In this document: positions 1 through 12,261 of the stretch, piece by piece
Position numbering within the stretch: position 1 is the stretch's first letter
How the letters are laid out: every line of letters begins with the position of its first letter
Source: Antedon mediterranea
Lineage: Eukaryota > Echinodermata > Crinoidea > Comatulida > Antedonidae
DNA: 64,000 bases
Assembly: GCF_964355755.1 (NCBI RefSeq)
Contig: NC_092672.1
Location: 13,822,501 to 13,886,500, forward strand
Direction of reading: 5' to 3'
Notes under the pieces: model-generated
Told to the model about the DNA's origin: nothing
What the model saw: the letters and a program-made list of their open reading frames with translations, nothing else
The model's database searches: none
Program-made: the position numbers and the translations under genes

Positions 1-215
1 ACTACTTCCAACTACTAACAACTACAACTACAATTATAACTACAACAACTACAATTACAACTACAACTACAATTACAATTACAACTACAACAACTACAAC
101 TACAACAACTACAATTACAACAACTACTAACAACTACAACTACAACAACAACTACTACAACAACTACAACAACAACAACAACAACAACAACAACTACAAC
201 AATAATAGCATAGTT
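1..215. repeat. (AAC/ACT)n trinucleotide microsatellite
   Basis: Nearly pure runs of AAC and ACT triplets fill the left edge. The poly-valine reading on the minus strand is only the translation of this repeat. The tract lies upstream of the first recognisable ACSF2-like exon, so it is probably intronic. Confidence 0.95.
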
Positions 216-317
216 ATTAGTAACAATAGTAACAATAACAATATTATAACATATATTATGATAATTCAAAAAATGATTATTTGTTTAAATAGTAATGTTT
301 CTTTTTTAAAACCAAAG

Positions 318-3300
318 ATCAACAAGATAGCATTCGTCGGCAACATAGCTTACATTTCGACAACGCTACTTAGTCAAGTATGGCCACTTTTTTTTGGTAC
401 AACTTCTGTATTTTGTTCACCAGCCTACAACTTTGAAAAGTTTATTCAGGCTTCTGAAGCAGAAAGGTAAAGTATTCACAAACAATTATGCGCGGAATTC
501 AATAGTTTCCAATTCAGTCAGAGGGCAATGTTAACAGAGCGTGACGAGCATGTCATGTCATCTTCCGTTCCAATCTATTCAATACTGGTAGTTGTATTAT
601 TACAGTTGTTATTATAGAATAGTTGATCAATTGATCTAAAATTGTTTTTAGATGTACCTTTCTGTCGTTGAGCATTGATGGTGTGGTTAATCTTTTGTAT
701 AATCCTATTTGTGATAAGTACGACCTGTCATCATTTAAATCAGGTATAATATTACCAGTCTACTAAAAATCTCTTTATAATATGCAAAAACTATGTACAA
801 AAAACAAATACAATAACCCATGGACCTTGGCTTTCAAGTATATTACAACTCTCGGAGTATAAAACATCCATTGCTGAGCCATAAAGGGTATTTCTCATAA
901 TGTACATAACCAAATTCCTACTGAGAAACGATACATATATTTTCTGATGTTTTCTTTGACCATCAACATCATCAACCATCAACAAACAATGCACTATTGG
1001 GTAGTGGTAAAGTATGAGTCATACATAAAATGGGTAACTGTAACAAACGTTTACCTTCCTCAAAGCCCTATTATAATGATTCATACATAATTTAAACTCT
1101 TATACTCAACATACTGTACATTTGTAAAAATTGGCCTATTAATTCCTAATATAAATATCTGTTTTGCACGTGAGACAATTTTTTTTTTAAATTCTTTTTA
1201 AGGTTTTATCGCTGGTTCGCCGATACCTCCAGCTCTTATTTTCGAAATGAACACAAAGTTTGGAATTCGTTTGTTGGTATGTACAAAGTATTAAAATTAG
1301 GAGCTTGTTGATAGCCACGAACGTCTGCACATTGTATTAATTAAATTAATTTTAACTCTTTTTTGGCAATAGTTAGAATTGTTTAGACCACTAAAAAGAA
1401 ACACATTTAAACACATAAAATATAATTAAAAATTAAGGAAAGTATCAATCAATTTATTTGGTTAAATATTTAACAATGTTGCCAATGCTAAAAGTAAATT
1501 TTAAATTATCGGGGAAGATATTAGCGAGCTTTAGCAGGAGCACGTATAATGTCAACTATCCCAACAGTCAACTCGCAAGCTCAGTCTACTGTGTAAACAA
1601 ATAGATCTGCTCATGCGCAAGCAATACGAAAACCTTATTTCTGTAAAATAGCGTCAATAAAAACATTAACAGAAAAGTATCGAAACATGGAACACTCGTT
1701 TAAATTCTGCAAAATAGTTAAGAAAACAAAAATGACAAAGTTAAAGTTATGTTTTTAGTCGCGTGCGTGCAACGCGACACTTCAACTCACTATGTCGGTC
1801 GGTTGGTCGGTAAACCCTAACTTGAGCACGCGACTGCAGCCATGTATATGGCCTTGTTGATTAAACCAAACAGGTTGCAATATGCATGATAAAACATGCC
1901 TAGCTAGGCCTAGTATATGTCAAAAGGTATTCCATGATTTGATTTAATACGAGTGGCGTATGTTGTATGCGCTACACCCGCCGTCGAAGCGCGAAATCAA
2001 AACGAACAATTTACGCTGCAAATTAGTAGAATGTTGACGACATCCGTTAAAGTTAACGTTTTACATGCTCTTGCGAATTAAGCTCCCTATTTCTGCGTGT
2101 GTTACGTACATTTTTCTGTTGGCATTTGCATCATGTCAACTATAACAATGTTGGCAAATATTTAAAATTATTTGGAACATTTAACGTAAACCAATTTCAA
2201 CACACACGAACAATAATTGAAAATTAATAAGAAAGTATATCAATGAATACAATTATCGAAATGCTAAAGGGAAATGTTTTTCTTTCTGAGTTTGACATAT
2301 TGCGACTAGTACATTTTTTTTTCTCTTTCACTAGAATTTTTACGGGTCAACAGAAGCCACTATCATCAGTTCATTGACAGTCGATGACAGTCCAGATTTT
2401 TGGAATACATCAGGCCGTACCTTACCCAATACAGAGGTAAAGCCAATTGACTTATTTCTAATTGTCTTATCTCATTCTGTTTATAATAATATTAATAATA
2501 TATTGCTGCACTGTAGGCTAACATTTTAAATTCTACACTGTCAGCTTTTAGTAGTCGATGAAAAGGGTTGTCCCGTAGAACTGAGTGAAAAGGGAGAGAT
2601 ATGGGTACGTAGTCCGGTTGCGTTCAGAGGGTACTATGGTGATACTGAGAAAACAAAGCAGACGATCACTGAAAATGGATGGATTAAAACAGGGTACTAT
2701 CACAACTTTAATATCTAGAAAACAGCGTCACCTATTGTCATATTTAATTTATAGGCCGATGAACAGATAATTAAAGTAGTCGTAACAATTAATTTAAATC
2801 CTGTATTTGTCCATATTAATATGGACAATATTTAATTTACAAGAATAATAGCAAATAATAAAAGCAAAGTACCGCAGTACAGTAGGCCTAAGAAAAAATA
2901 ACGAAAGCGATTTGTTTGTGTAACTCTTCTTTTCCAGAGATGTTGGCAAGCTAACTGCAGATGGATACCTGAAAATAGTTGGTCGAACTAAGGTACAGGA
3001 ATCAACCTGACACGAAGCATTTTTACATACCGGTACCTTTTAATTTGCTAACTGTACCTGTGTTAACAGAGGCGACCTTCTTTGGAAAGTTTTAAAGAAA
3101 AAAAAGCTTCTGCGTTGCAAATTAATCCGCTCCAAATAGGGGTATATTGACGTTGACGTTTCTTAAATATTTCACTGGGTATCGGCTAATACATAAAGTG
3201 GTTTTATTACAGGACACAATTTTTAGAAGTGGTTCAAATATCCATCCTTCAGACGTGGAATGTGTAATAGTAACTCATCCTGCCATAAGCAATGTGCAGG

Positions 3301-4698
3301 TAAGTGTATCATTATTAGGTTTGTAACAATAATTTAGCACAGCTCCAACTCCTAAGGACACTGTTTTGCTGTTTGTTTCATAAAATTTCAATTTACATTC
3401 GTTAGAATATTGTTAATATTAAAACTTACTTAAAATCATACAAATTCAAATATCAATTCATTGATAATGGTATATTTATTAAAATCATCTTTAATGAACT
3501 GAATTGCGATAGATTAATCAATTTCAGGTTCTACCAATACCAGATTACAGGATTGGTGAAGATGTTTCTGCCTGTGTTGTGTAAGTTTATTTCATTTATA
3601 CCAAAAATAGAATAATATTACACTAAATGTATTATATTTCTCTAAAAAGACATATTGAAGATTTTTTTTAATAAATACAAGTTTTTATTTAATTAAGGAT
3701 AGGTCCTATTATTATCTCCAGACAAAACTAGTGTTGTACATTTTTTTAAATGTGCGATTTTCTAATTGTTATTCAAACTAAAGATTTTACGCAACGACAT
3801 AAGCACAACGCAAATAATTTGACTTAATCACGACACGACAAATTACCTAATACATTATTGATGTTTTCGTTTTTAACGGACGTGATAAACCTTATTAAAC
3901 TTTAAAGTGACTTATTCAAAGTCTGATTTTAATAATTATCTTTTTTCATGTTTTTTATAGACAATCTTTAACATAAATTAAAAGAAAAAATATTTACTTA
4001 TTATTTCAGATTAAACGAAGGTTATGATATCACAGAGGAAGAACTGAAAACTTTCTTTGAAGGAGAGGTGGCTACAGGAAAGGTATCCACCTCAAGATCA
4101 AACAAACACTGAAAGCTGACTCCCTATAGTTTATTTTATACAATTATCAGGCATCCATAAAAAACGACTTGAATAGACATTAAGAAGAATTTCAGAACCA
4201 AATTAGCATACCAAGTTTAAGTATCATATCACACTTTAAAATAAGAGCTGATTATGGATATTTTGTAGAACTCTATCCGTTGTGACACCATTATTAAGGT
4301 GATACAAACAAAATACATAACAATGTACCTATGTTTAACACTTTAATAAATATACTAAAACTTCATGTATTTTCTTTTTCAGATGTCAGATTTTATCCTG
4401 CCGTCTTACTTTCTAATATTTGACTCTTTTCCATATGGAGCTTCTGGAAAGGTACTGTATGGCGTTATTTTTATCTGGATGCCATAGGTCTATGGCATCT
4501 AAAAATGTATAAATTTATACAAATAAATATTTCAATGTACTAAACATACAACGTCTATATTGATTAGAACTGACTTTCTTATTTTTCTTTAATTATCATT
4601 TACAGGTGGATCGTAAGAAGTTGCAAGAGTTAGCTATTGGTCGAGTTAAATTACCAGAAACTCCTTACGTCGAAAAACGTGTAGAGTTACATGATTAA
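318..4698 (+). CDS. Acyl-CoA synthetase, ACSF2-like (3' eleven exons; 5' end outside window)
   Basis: Member of the AMP-forming acyl-CoA synthetase (ANL) family, which activates a carboxylate as acyl-AMP and then transfers it to CoA. Exons read by eye: 318-466, 652-743, 1203-1276, 2335-2436, 2545-2693, 2938-2992, 3213-3299, 3528-3580, 4010-4082, 4383-4451 and 4606-4698. All have AG/GT borders and join in frame to 331 residues plus TAA at 4696-4698. Visible landmarks in order are SPAYNFEKFIQASEAER, GFIAGSPIPPALI, the adenylate motif NFYGSTEA, YLKIVGRTKD (hinge), and GASGKVDRKKL, whose lysine matches the adenylation lysine. The order and spacing match human-type ACSF2, a mitochondrial medium-chain enzyme. 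Exon 7 has FRSGSNIHPSDVE where the family usually has RGGENIYP, so one glycine is serine. The first exon start is inferred from the AG at 316-317. Upstream exons and the targeting peptide are not in the window. A related ACSM-type ligase is the alternative name. Confidence 0.88.
1758..1834. mobile_element. 77-bp relic with GTCGCGTG/CACGCGAC inverted ends
   Basis: It begins GTCGCGTG and ends CACGCGAC, the same eight-base ends as the 786-bp element at 6323-7108, and shares the TATGTCGGTCGG-type internal sequence. It sits in the intron between ACSF2-like exons 3 and 4. No target duplication is visible. It is probably an internally deleted member of the same family. Confidence 0.45.
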
Positions 4699-4725
4699 AC
4701 CAAACATAACTGTTTATATAATTAT

Positions 4726-4731
4726 AATAAA
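4726..4731 (+). promoter_or_regulatory. Polyadenylation signal AATAAA
   Basis: AATAAA lies 28 bases after the stop codon of the ACSF2-like gene and is a suitable cleavage signal for a short 3' UTR. Confidence 0.6.
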
Positions 4732-5758
4732 TGTATACAATTAACTTTAACATTTGGACTTCGGGTGCAGTTACGTTATTATGTTATGAAGATAAATAAG
4801 GCATATAGCATGGATGATTCTAAAAATGTAGTTTAATGATGCTAATTATGGGATTGCATGCTCGTCAACAAAACGTTATTTAAAACTAGACAATCATGAC
4901 TTATTAATTCACCAATTACAACAATATATTATATATTATTATATATGCATTATAACAAATTTATTGAAGCACAATTAGGTCTTTTATTAGATTTTTATAA
5001 CAGGTATCTATTCAATCACCTTCAATCCTTCGTGATTAAGGGTCAAATTTTAATATTTACCAATCATAGAACATATAAAACCAAACAAAAACTAACATTT
5101 AACAAAAATGTGATGTTTTCTTATCCTGTTAATCAATCATACGCAATGTAAAAGAGCACTTACATCATTTCGTCCGTTGACATAAGGTCATCAAAGGTCA
5201 ACATTTTAATATGCGTTTTAGGTAGTAACAAATAAATGCAAAGTTGTCCAAATTATGATATCGATAGTTTTACAAGTAATCAAATTATTTGATCAGTAAA
5301 GTTTGTTATTTCATTATAATTTTGAATAATAATAATTATAATACTGTAATTAATCAAATCAGACTAAAAATGTTACGCTGACCTTAAATAAAATAAATGG
5401 TTAAAGCAAAACTTATTATGCAAAGATTGGTCAGAACATGGTTACATGCCTACAACTTTCATTTTGAGGCAATGAACTATCTGATTTGATCTGCTTCTTT
5501 ATGTTAGCAATATATCATTTTGGTTTTTTATTTGTCTAGATACTCATATAACTGAGAATACCTAGTTATATACTAGCCAGTCTCTGCACCTTAAATGGTT
5601 ACCAAAATGCAATTATGTGGTGTTTATCTAGATTTGGTAGTTTTGTAAAGGGAGTTTCCATTTGATTTTCACAGACCATTTGAGCACTTTGGTCTAACAA
5701 ATTGTACTATATTATTGGTTATCACGTTTTTTTTTATCCCCATTGCAATCACATAGTA
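4732..5758. other. Intergenic, no gene seen
   Basis: AT-rich sequence between the ACSF2-like gene and the LINE fragment. The one open frame (4945-5151) has no recognisable motif and looks like chance. Confidence 0.6.
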
Positions 5759-5759
5759 G

Positions 5760-7300
5760 TTACAAGATACAAGATAATTTTATTGTCAAAATTTTTCACC
5801 ATTTCGAGATATTTTTTGTACCTGAGTAGAATAAATAATACGATGTGATAACTATATAAATAAATACAAATGATACAAGTGACTATCTTGAAAAGTTTTT
5901 GTTAAATAAATTGCATGCTATGTACATTGTGAAACTCTGAAACGGTTTGTGGATATTTTACGGAGTTCTTTAGTGTTGCTCTCCCAATTTAGTTTATTAT
6001 CAATTATTAATCCCAAGTACTTATGACTTTCTACTATTTCAAAAATTTCATTATCAATTTCAATATTTACATGATTAGTTTTATTTTTCCTTCTAAAATT
6101 AACAATAACTTCTTTAGTTTTTTTGGCATTTAGTTCAAGAAAATTTTGTTTACAACACCAGACTACAAATTGTTCAACATATTCATTAAACAGGGATGCA
6201 TTATTATTTGAAATTAAACCAACTAGGCAAGTATCATCTGCAAACTTAACATTAAATGATTTACTTGGATCAATATCACTATAAAAATCAGAATATAATG
6301 AAACAAGGCCAACAGCCATTAAGTCGCGTGCTACAATGCATAGTGATACCGGACCGACAGACAAACAGACTGACAGACAGACAGACCGACAGACAGACGG
6401 ACCGACCGACATAGTGAACTATACTGACCGAAATTACTGAACATGTTTAAAAATGTTGAAATGTTTAAAAACATTTATATTTTTTTAATTTACACGTGCG
6501 TAGCCTGTCACATTTGACGTGCTCGTATAACGTAATTTCGAGTTGAAAATTAAGTCAAGAAAACAGAAATCGGGCAAAAAGTGTGCGCAATAACATTTAA
6601 CGCGCGCAAAAATCTGCGCACTCATGGCAATTTTGTAAACGCTTAAAATTGCCTGAAACGTACTCTTATTTCATCGAAAATAAATTTTGAAAATTTTAAG
6701 CGCGCGTACGCATGCGTTACATGCGCTACGCACGTAATTGTATTGCCATATGATGATTTATGCCCTGAAATTTATGAGTACCAAATTTTATTTAATTGTG
6801 ATTCATGGTTGTTAAGATATGATTACAAACGTGATTTCGTTAAATCGTGCGTAGACCGCGTAATTTTTTATTGCGCACCGTGAAAACATAACCACATCGA
6901 TTCCTGGCCATAAGGAATATTCTGTGAAAAATTGACTTAGCTAGATTAAACTGATATCAAGATAAGGTCATAAAGCGACAAAACGCATAGTGATACCGGA
7001 CCGACAGACAGACAGACAGACCGACAGACAGACCGACAGACAGACCGACAGACAGACAGACAGACCGACCGACCGACTTAGTGAACTATAGAGTCGCTTC
7101 CACGCGACTAAAAAGTAAGGGTGAGAGAACGCATCCCTGTGGTGCACCTGTATTACAAGTTAACTGCTTAGATACGCTACCTGTAAACTTAAAAATCTGT
7201 GTTCTTTCATTTAAGAAATCAAAAATCCAGAGATTTAATCGTGGATTTATTCAACTAGTATGTCCATGATATGTACATAGCAACCCTGTGATAAATCTTA
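5760..7300 (-). pseudogene. Non-LTR retrotransposon reverse transcriptase fragment, split by an insertion
   Basis: Read on minus, 7300 to 7109 gives a finger/palm segment ending in the RT motif NTGAPQGCVLSPLLF. The frame then breaks at a 786-bp insertion (6323-7108) and resumes with the catalytic FADDT motif, a KTK segment and YLGLIIDNKLNW, ending near 5918. This is the motif order of LINE RTs of the CR1/L2/Jockey/Rex type. The 3' side ends with an ACAAGAT-type short repeat around 5760-5790, as LINE 3' tails often do. The 5' part and endonuclease are absent. A stop interrupts the segment upstream of NTGAPQG, so it is a dead copy. Confidence 0.8.
6323..7108. mobile_element. Non-autonomous TIR element inserted in the LINE RT (TAA target duplication)
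   Basis: The ends are GTCGCGTG (6323-6330) and CACGCGAC (7101-7108), flanked by TAA at 6320-6322 and 7109-7111. A 3-bp TWA duplication is typical of PIF/Harbinger, so that superfamily is the best guess. Removing the element brings the two RT halves together. Inside are two GACC/GACA tracts (about 6350-6412 and 6998-7077). Each is preceded by GCATAGTGATACCGG and followed by TAGTGAACTATA, which indicates an internal duplication. It has no coding capacity. Confidence 0.7.
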
Positions 7301-8198
7301 AACCCATGTCCATGAATTTCTGGTGCACTAGCCTGTGCACCAAAAGGGCATATTCTCGCATTGCTCTAATTAAAATTAATTATCTCTAAAAAAAAGATTA
7401 ACTATGACTTTTGTTGTAGAGCACACATGTTTCACAACTTCCAGACACTATTCTATGAAGATTTTGGTAATTGCCTAGTTCTGCAAACAAGTTTTGATTA
7501 TCTTGATTATAAGCTGGAATTAAAATGAAAATATTTAGGTGTTTACCTAGATAAACGCATAAAGAAGAGAGTCTGAAATATAGATCTGAAAAAGACACTC
7601 TTACAGAAAATATATAATCATTCCTAGATGGAATTACTCTACTAAAACTAAAATATAAATATATATACAAAATAAAAATATAATATGAGGAAATTTTTAC
7701 AGTAATAAATTATAGTTTATACACAGCACAAGTACTTTCTTGTAACTAAGGATATGGTATATAGATGTGGATAGATTGCAGAGTAATAGAAGTTTTAGGA
7801 TGAATGGTATATTGTTTCTAAAGGGTAATTAAAACGTGAATGTTATCAAAGTTCCAACCACAGTTATAATTTACACTTTATTTCTGTAGACCAACGGGTA
7901 TATCTAATAGTGGAACCACAAAAATGTAGGATAGGTTAATTTCTAATTGGCAACCAAAGGGAATTCAGAATGTTTTTAGTTGTTTACTAAGATGCACACT
8001 ATCACACTTCATTGTTAAATTAGCCGTTCAATAGTTGTACAAACTTAAATTCCACAATTTACCTAACGGATGTCACTTACATCCTTCCGATATACTTAAT
8101 AACAACCATTTGATTTACTTGCTCCTGTGACAACACACTGGACCTTTAATACAGCGATGTCATATGAGTGGTAGCCCCCAAGAGGCCAAAATGTAGTT

Positions 8199-8199
<1 letters not shown>
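7301..8199. other. Intergenic, no gene seen
   Basis: AT-rich sequence. The minus-strand open frame at 7398-7670 is low-complexity and matches no family I recognise. Confidence 0.5.
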
Positions 8200-8242
<43 letters not shown>

Positions 8243-8267
8243 AGTAGTAGTAGTAGTAGTAGTAGTA
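8200..8267. repeat. (TAG)n microsatellite
   Basis: About 22 TAG/GTA units with one interruption (TAAG). Confidence 0.95.
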
Positions 8268-8386
8268 TTTAGCATTGCTTGTACAGTATCAGTAGAAATA
8301 ATATTATGTATTGTATATGTATACTCTGAATAAACTGGGGAAGCTTAACTTATTTGTGTTGTGTGTAAATGAAGGTATAATTAGCT

Positions 8387-8534
8387 ATTTTGACACATGT
8401 GAGCCCGATAAACAAAAACAAGGAAACAAGTATTGGTTGTAAAGTTATTTAATATGAATGGCAAGTCATCGTTGCAGCATGCACGTAAAAGGAAATCATA
8501 AAAAAGGAACATTGGGATGCTCTGAAAGGGCCAA
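8387..8534 (+). repeat. 148-bp direct repeat, copy 1
   Basis: Starts ATTTTGACACATGTGAGC and ends GGGCCAA. It is repeated at 8712-8859 with about one mismatch, an offset of 325 bp. Confidence 0.9.
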
Positions 8535-8711
8535 AACACATGTCTCAAAATCGTAATTGAAAACAAAATAAAAAGGGAGTGGAGGGAGGGAAGTGAAAAT
8601 TATTTTACTTAGCCAAAAACTGGCGTGGTAATCTGTTGACAGCGTGAGGTGAAGAGGATGAGATGCTCACGCTGTCAAAAGATGATTGCGAGGGCGCCCC
8701 GCAATCACGTG

Positions 8712-8859
8712 ATTTTGACACATGTGAGCCCGATAAACAAAAACAAGGAAACAAGTATTGGTTGTAAAGTTATTTAATATGAATGGCAAGTCATCGTTGC
8801 AGCATGCACGTAAAAGGAAAACATAAAAAAGGAACATTGGGATGCTCTGAAAGGGCCAA
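8712..8859 (+). repeat. 148-bp direct repeat, copy 2
   Basis: Second copy of 8387-8534. It lies directly outside the terminal tandem repeats of the DIRS-like element, so the pair may derive from that element's termini or from a local duplication. Confidence 0.9.
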
Positions 8860-8935
8860 CACAGTTGGCAACGAAGAGGCCAACGAAGCAGCCCAAATTA
8901 AGTGCAGGTAGAACCGATGACAAGCCATTCAGATG

Positions 8936-9400
8936 ATGGTGCAACATATATTGACACCCAGAACGTATAGAAACTATCTACATAGTCTACCTGGAGCAAC
9001 ATGTGTTGACTCCAGTACCCGGTTGACCATTAGCGCCTGATAGGTGGAGCAACCAAATATTGACATCGAAAAACGTATAGAAACACCTACATTAGTCTAC
9101 CTGGAGCAACATGTGTTGACTCCAGTACATGTTTAAGCATTTTAATTAGGTAGGCAGTGCAACCAAATGTTGGCACCGAAAAACGTATAGAAACAATCTA
9201 CATTAGTCTGCCTGGGGCAACATGTGTTGACTCCAGTACGCGTTTGAGAATTGAGTTTAATAAACGGTGCAACCATGTTGACACCGAAAACATATAAATA
9301 ACTTATTAGTCTACCTGGAGCAACGTGTTGACTCCGATTAAACATATGATTATAATTGGCGGTGCAACCTATGCTGTCACCGAAAGAAAACAAAAATGAA
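8936..9400. repeat. Tandem repeat of about 113 bp at the DIRS 3' end
   Basis: At least four units share TACCTGGAGCAACATGTG followed by TTGACTCCAGTAC and then a GTGCAACC...ACCGAAA segment. The units degrade toward 9400. The palindrome copies of the element keep only the first one or two units. Confidence 0.8.
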
Positions 9401-10138
9401 ATAAGTAAAACGATATACAGAAAAAATAAGTATCAAAGTTTGTTTAAGCTTGACGCTTAATACCCAGTCATGCTTAGGAAATATGCCAACCAGCCAGCAC
9501 CCATATTTACAACGCTGTATTTGACAAAGTTATGTGGTTCGACCATCGTCCAAAAATCAAAATGTCTTGGTGAGAGTGTCAAAGTTGGTGAAGGTCGGTA
9601 GCTCGACCGATTCTGAAAGAATGAGTGTTAAACTGTGTATGTTCCAGACTAGCATGGCGAGCTAATTGTTTATAGCATTAGTGTGTGTTCTGCGGCCTTG
9701 GAGACTACTGCTTCACTGGCTCTGAGGCATGCGAAGTAACATGAACAAGGCTCTGTATAGGATGAATTCGTATTTGGATTTCATGCTACCTCGCATATGT
9801 CCAATTAGCGTTAACAAGAATGTCGGAGGTGACCGGCGGTCTGATCGGTTTGGATGGAGAGTTCGTTTTTTGTTTCGCTACTCCTCTGCATAAATTGCTG
9901 ACTGCTGGATTTGCGGTAAGGTCTTCCATAAATGATACCCTGTGCACGAATGACACTGGGCTAAGGTAGTTTCGAATCGTGGAAATCGCCAGTGCATTTT
10001 TAGTCAGCTTACTTACATAGAGAACAATTGTCTGTGGAGTCGCTGGTAGCGGAAGGCTTAGTAATTTCCTGAATTGGTTAAAATTGTGCCGTTTGCTTTT
10101 ATAGTTACTAGCGGTTCATTTGCTTAATGAGTTCCACA

Positions 10139-10525
10139 TTAGCTCTCGTGTGAGGATCTTGAGTTGTTTAGTGGTTCGAAGTAGATTGGTTGTAAGTGCT
10201 TTGGTATCTTTAGCGGTGTGCGGTTCATACTGTGCTCCTCTAGCATGGCCTCCGTTTCCTGAAAACGAGAAAGAGCGTCACATATCCTGTTTTGCTTACC
10301 AGGGATGTGCCTGGCTGTAAACTGAATGTTGTTTAGTAGTAACAAAAGGACGATAGCGCGAACCACTCTCATGACCTTTTCGTTTGATGACAATTTTGTG
10401 TTAAGCACATATACATCAGCTAGGTTATCACAGTGGAAAACTACATGGGTGTTGGCTAGCTGTTTTGCAAAAATCGAAAGCATGACATAGATGGGGTAAA
10501 TTTCGAGAACCATGATGTCGAACAT
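10139..10525 (-). pseudogene. DIRS RNase H domain fragment
   Basis: A 128-codon open stretch. HVVFHCDNLADVYVL carries the active-site aspartate of the third RNase H strand, and RHIPGKQNRICDALSR is the C-terminal signature with the final aspartate. In this copy the stretch is uninterrupted and continues past the TTAA site that is occupied in the palindrome copies. Confidence 0.8.
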
Positions 10526-10915
10526 TTTCCAAGATTCCGGCCAGCGGCCTTGAATCCAGAACTTTTGGAAGGTCGCACCAAGTGCGGTTTTTGAGGCATC
10601 AGAGGAGAAATGTAAACGATGAGAGTCAAATTTTTGTGGGGGTGAAAAATGGTAACGCCATTGTGTTTGCTAAGAAAGTCGGCCCAAATTTGGAGATCCT
10701 CCTTTGCTGAGTCAGAAAGGTGAATAGTTGAAAAGGGGTTAGTTAGACCGGCCGTTAGGGCATTAAGCCTTCTTAGGAACGCCAGTCCAGAGGGTATAAC
10801 CCAGGTGGCAAATTGTAGCTTTTCAAAGAGATTGGGGGGCTCTCAATGTAGTTGAGTGAAGTTTTGAACTTTAAAGGGAGTAACGTAATTTTATTATCTC
10901 AGATGGAAGCCTGTC

Positions 10916-11299
10916 TTACATTTTCTGTAAATCAAGTTCAATACCCAGGAAGGAAATGGTGGTGGTGGGTGAAATTGTTTTGTGCGGTGCTAGAGGTATG
11001 CCACCGCGGTCAGCAAGCGCCTTGGATATCTTCAAGGAGTTCGCACACAGTTGGTGTGTGTCTTCAATGACGAGGATGTCGTCTAATATTTTCACGTTAT
11101 TGGGCTGTTTTAACTTGTTTATAAGGAAAAATTTTATTCCGTCAGAAAACTTATTGAATATTTGACACGAAGATCCGCCGCCTTGGGGAAGCGTTTTATC
11201 GTAGTAATACTGGCCTAACCACGTGAAACCTGTGAGGTGATATTGAGTGGGATGTAAATGTATTAGTCTGTATGCGTCGCTGGTGTCCGTCTTAGCCAT
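10916..11299 (-). pseudogene. DIRS reverse transcriptase domain fragment
   Basis: A 127-codon frame with TDTSDAYRLIHL (motif A), LPQGGGSSCQIF (motif B), ILDDILVIED (motif C, the DD pair) and FLGIEL (motif E region). The upstream part continues in the same frame as far as CRILHNLSYPYDSN near 11430. Confidence 0.85.
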
Positions 11300-12239
11300 G
11301 AATGCCGGGTGATTGTGTATGTCAATTATGTCTATTGCGTTGGCAATTGTTTCGTAATGAACTGTTATGCAAAACCCAGGGATGTTGTGATTGACAGCGT
11401 TTGAGTCGTAGGGATAGGAGAGGTTGTGGAGGATACGACATTTTTCAGGTACGGAATTTCCGGAAGGTTGTTGATGATAGCTTGGGAGTTAGTTGCTGTA
11501 AAAGCAGCCTCATGTAAGGTAGAAGCCATGAGCGAAACATTGGGTTAAGTAAGCGTGGTGTTTGTAACCAGATAGGAGTGCGCTTATTCTAGTGGGAATT
11601 ATTGGGATCCCGAGCACTGAAAAACGAGTGGCGATACTGACAGTTTGTCTGGACACATCTATTGAATCTGTTATGGTAGGAGAAGCCGAGTGGACGCTCC
11701 ACGGTTGGATGGGTTAGAGGTTTATGGTTAGCTCGTTGCGTCTAGTTTATGCAGGAGGTCGGCTCGAACCGATGACCAAGAGCAAAGTGTGTACTCAGTA
11801 GCCATTCAAAATTATCAGTCGTAAAAGTATCATTAATTTGGATGACTGTGCATGAGGTATTTAATATACTTAAAATAATTTAAGATGTCCTGCGTATATT
11901 TACTTAAATAAAATTGTGGCAAAGTCGTGAAAGGCCTAGTGCCAGTTGTGTTCGTTTAAGATGCGGCATTTGGGCTTAGGCACAAGTTCAAAGGTACCAG
12001 TGAACGTTAGCGTCAAAGCTTCCGCTGCACTGTTGAAGTCGAGCAGATTGTGCAGCTCGATGAATTTGTGGGAGATTATTTTCTCTTTAAGTTTTTGACA
12101 AGGTAGGGGGTTTGAGAAAGAGAGCTGCCGGTAGGTTCGGCTTACCGACATTAATCTCAACCACAGAAGTTACCAGGGTTTCGACGATATGCCTCATGTC
12201 CTTTAATTCTTATTTATGTCAAATTCAGGTACTGGTACG

Positions 12240-12261
12240 GTTCTTTTTTTTTTTTTTTTTT
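12240..12261. repeat. Poly-T tract
   Basis: A run of about 20 T next to the DIRS gag-like segment. On minus it reads as poly-A and could be the tail of another retroelement. Confidence 0.6.

Larger units (their letters stand above)
8936..12200 (-). mobile_element. DIRS-type tyrosine-recombinase retrotransposon, decayed copy
   Basis: On minus the order is: gag-like segment (12160-11936, LKEKIISHKFIELHNLL), RT (about 11520-10916), RNase H (10525-10139), then tyrosine recombinase (about 10080-9560) and terminal repeats. RT landmarks are CRILHNLSYPYDSNAVN, KTDTSDAYRLIHLHP, LPQGGGSSCQIF, ILDDILVI and SFLGIEL. RNase H shows HCDNLADVYVL and ARHIPGKQNRICDALSR. The recombinase part has LRASEAV and, in another frame, HSFRIGRATD and GRWSN. 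This RT-RH-YR order is diagnostic of DIRS elements, which integrate through the recombinase rather than an integrase. Frameshifts and stops separate the domains, so it is inactive. Confidence 0.85.

Noticed and set aside
15-269. Poly-valine and cysteine/serine open frame on minus
   Set aside because: It is the translation of the AAC/ACT microsatellite.
7081-7269. Plus-strand frame reading GERTHPCGAPVLQ
   Set aside because: The minus strand of the same stretch encodes the RT motif NTGAPQGCVLSPLLF, so this is its shadow.
10120-11165. Plus-strand frames such as those at 10120-10320 and 10852-11165
   Set aside because: They are antisense to the DIRS RT and RNase H coding frames.
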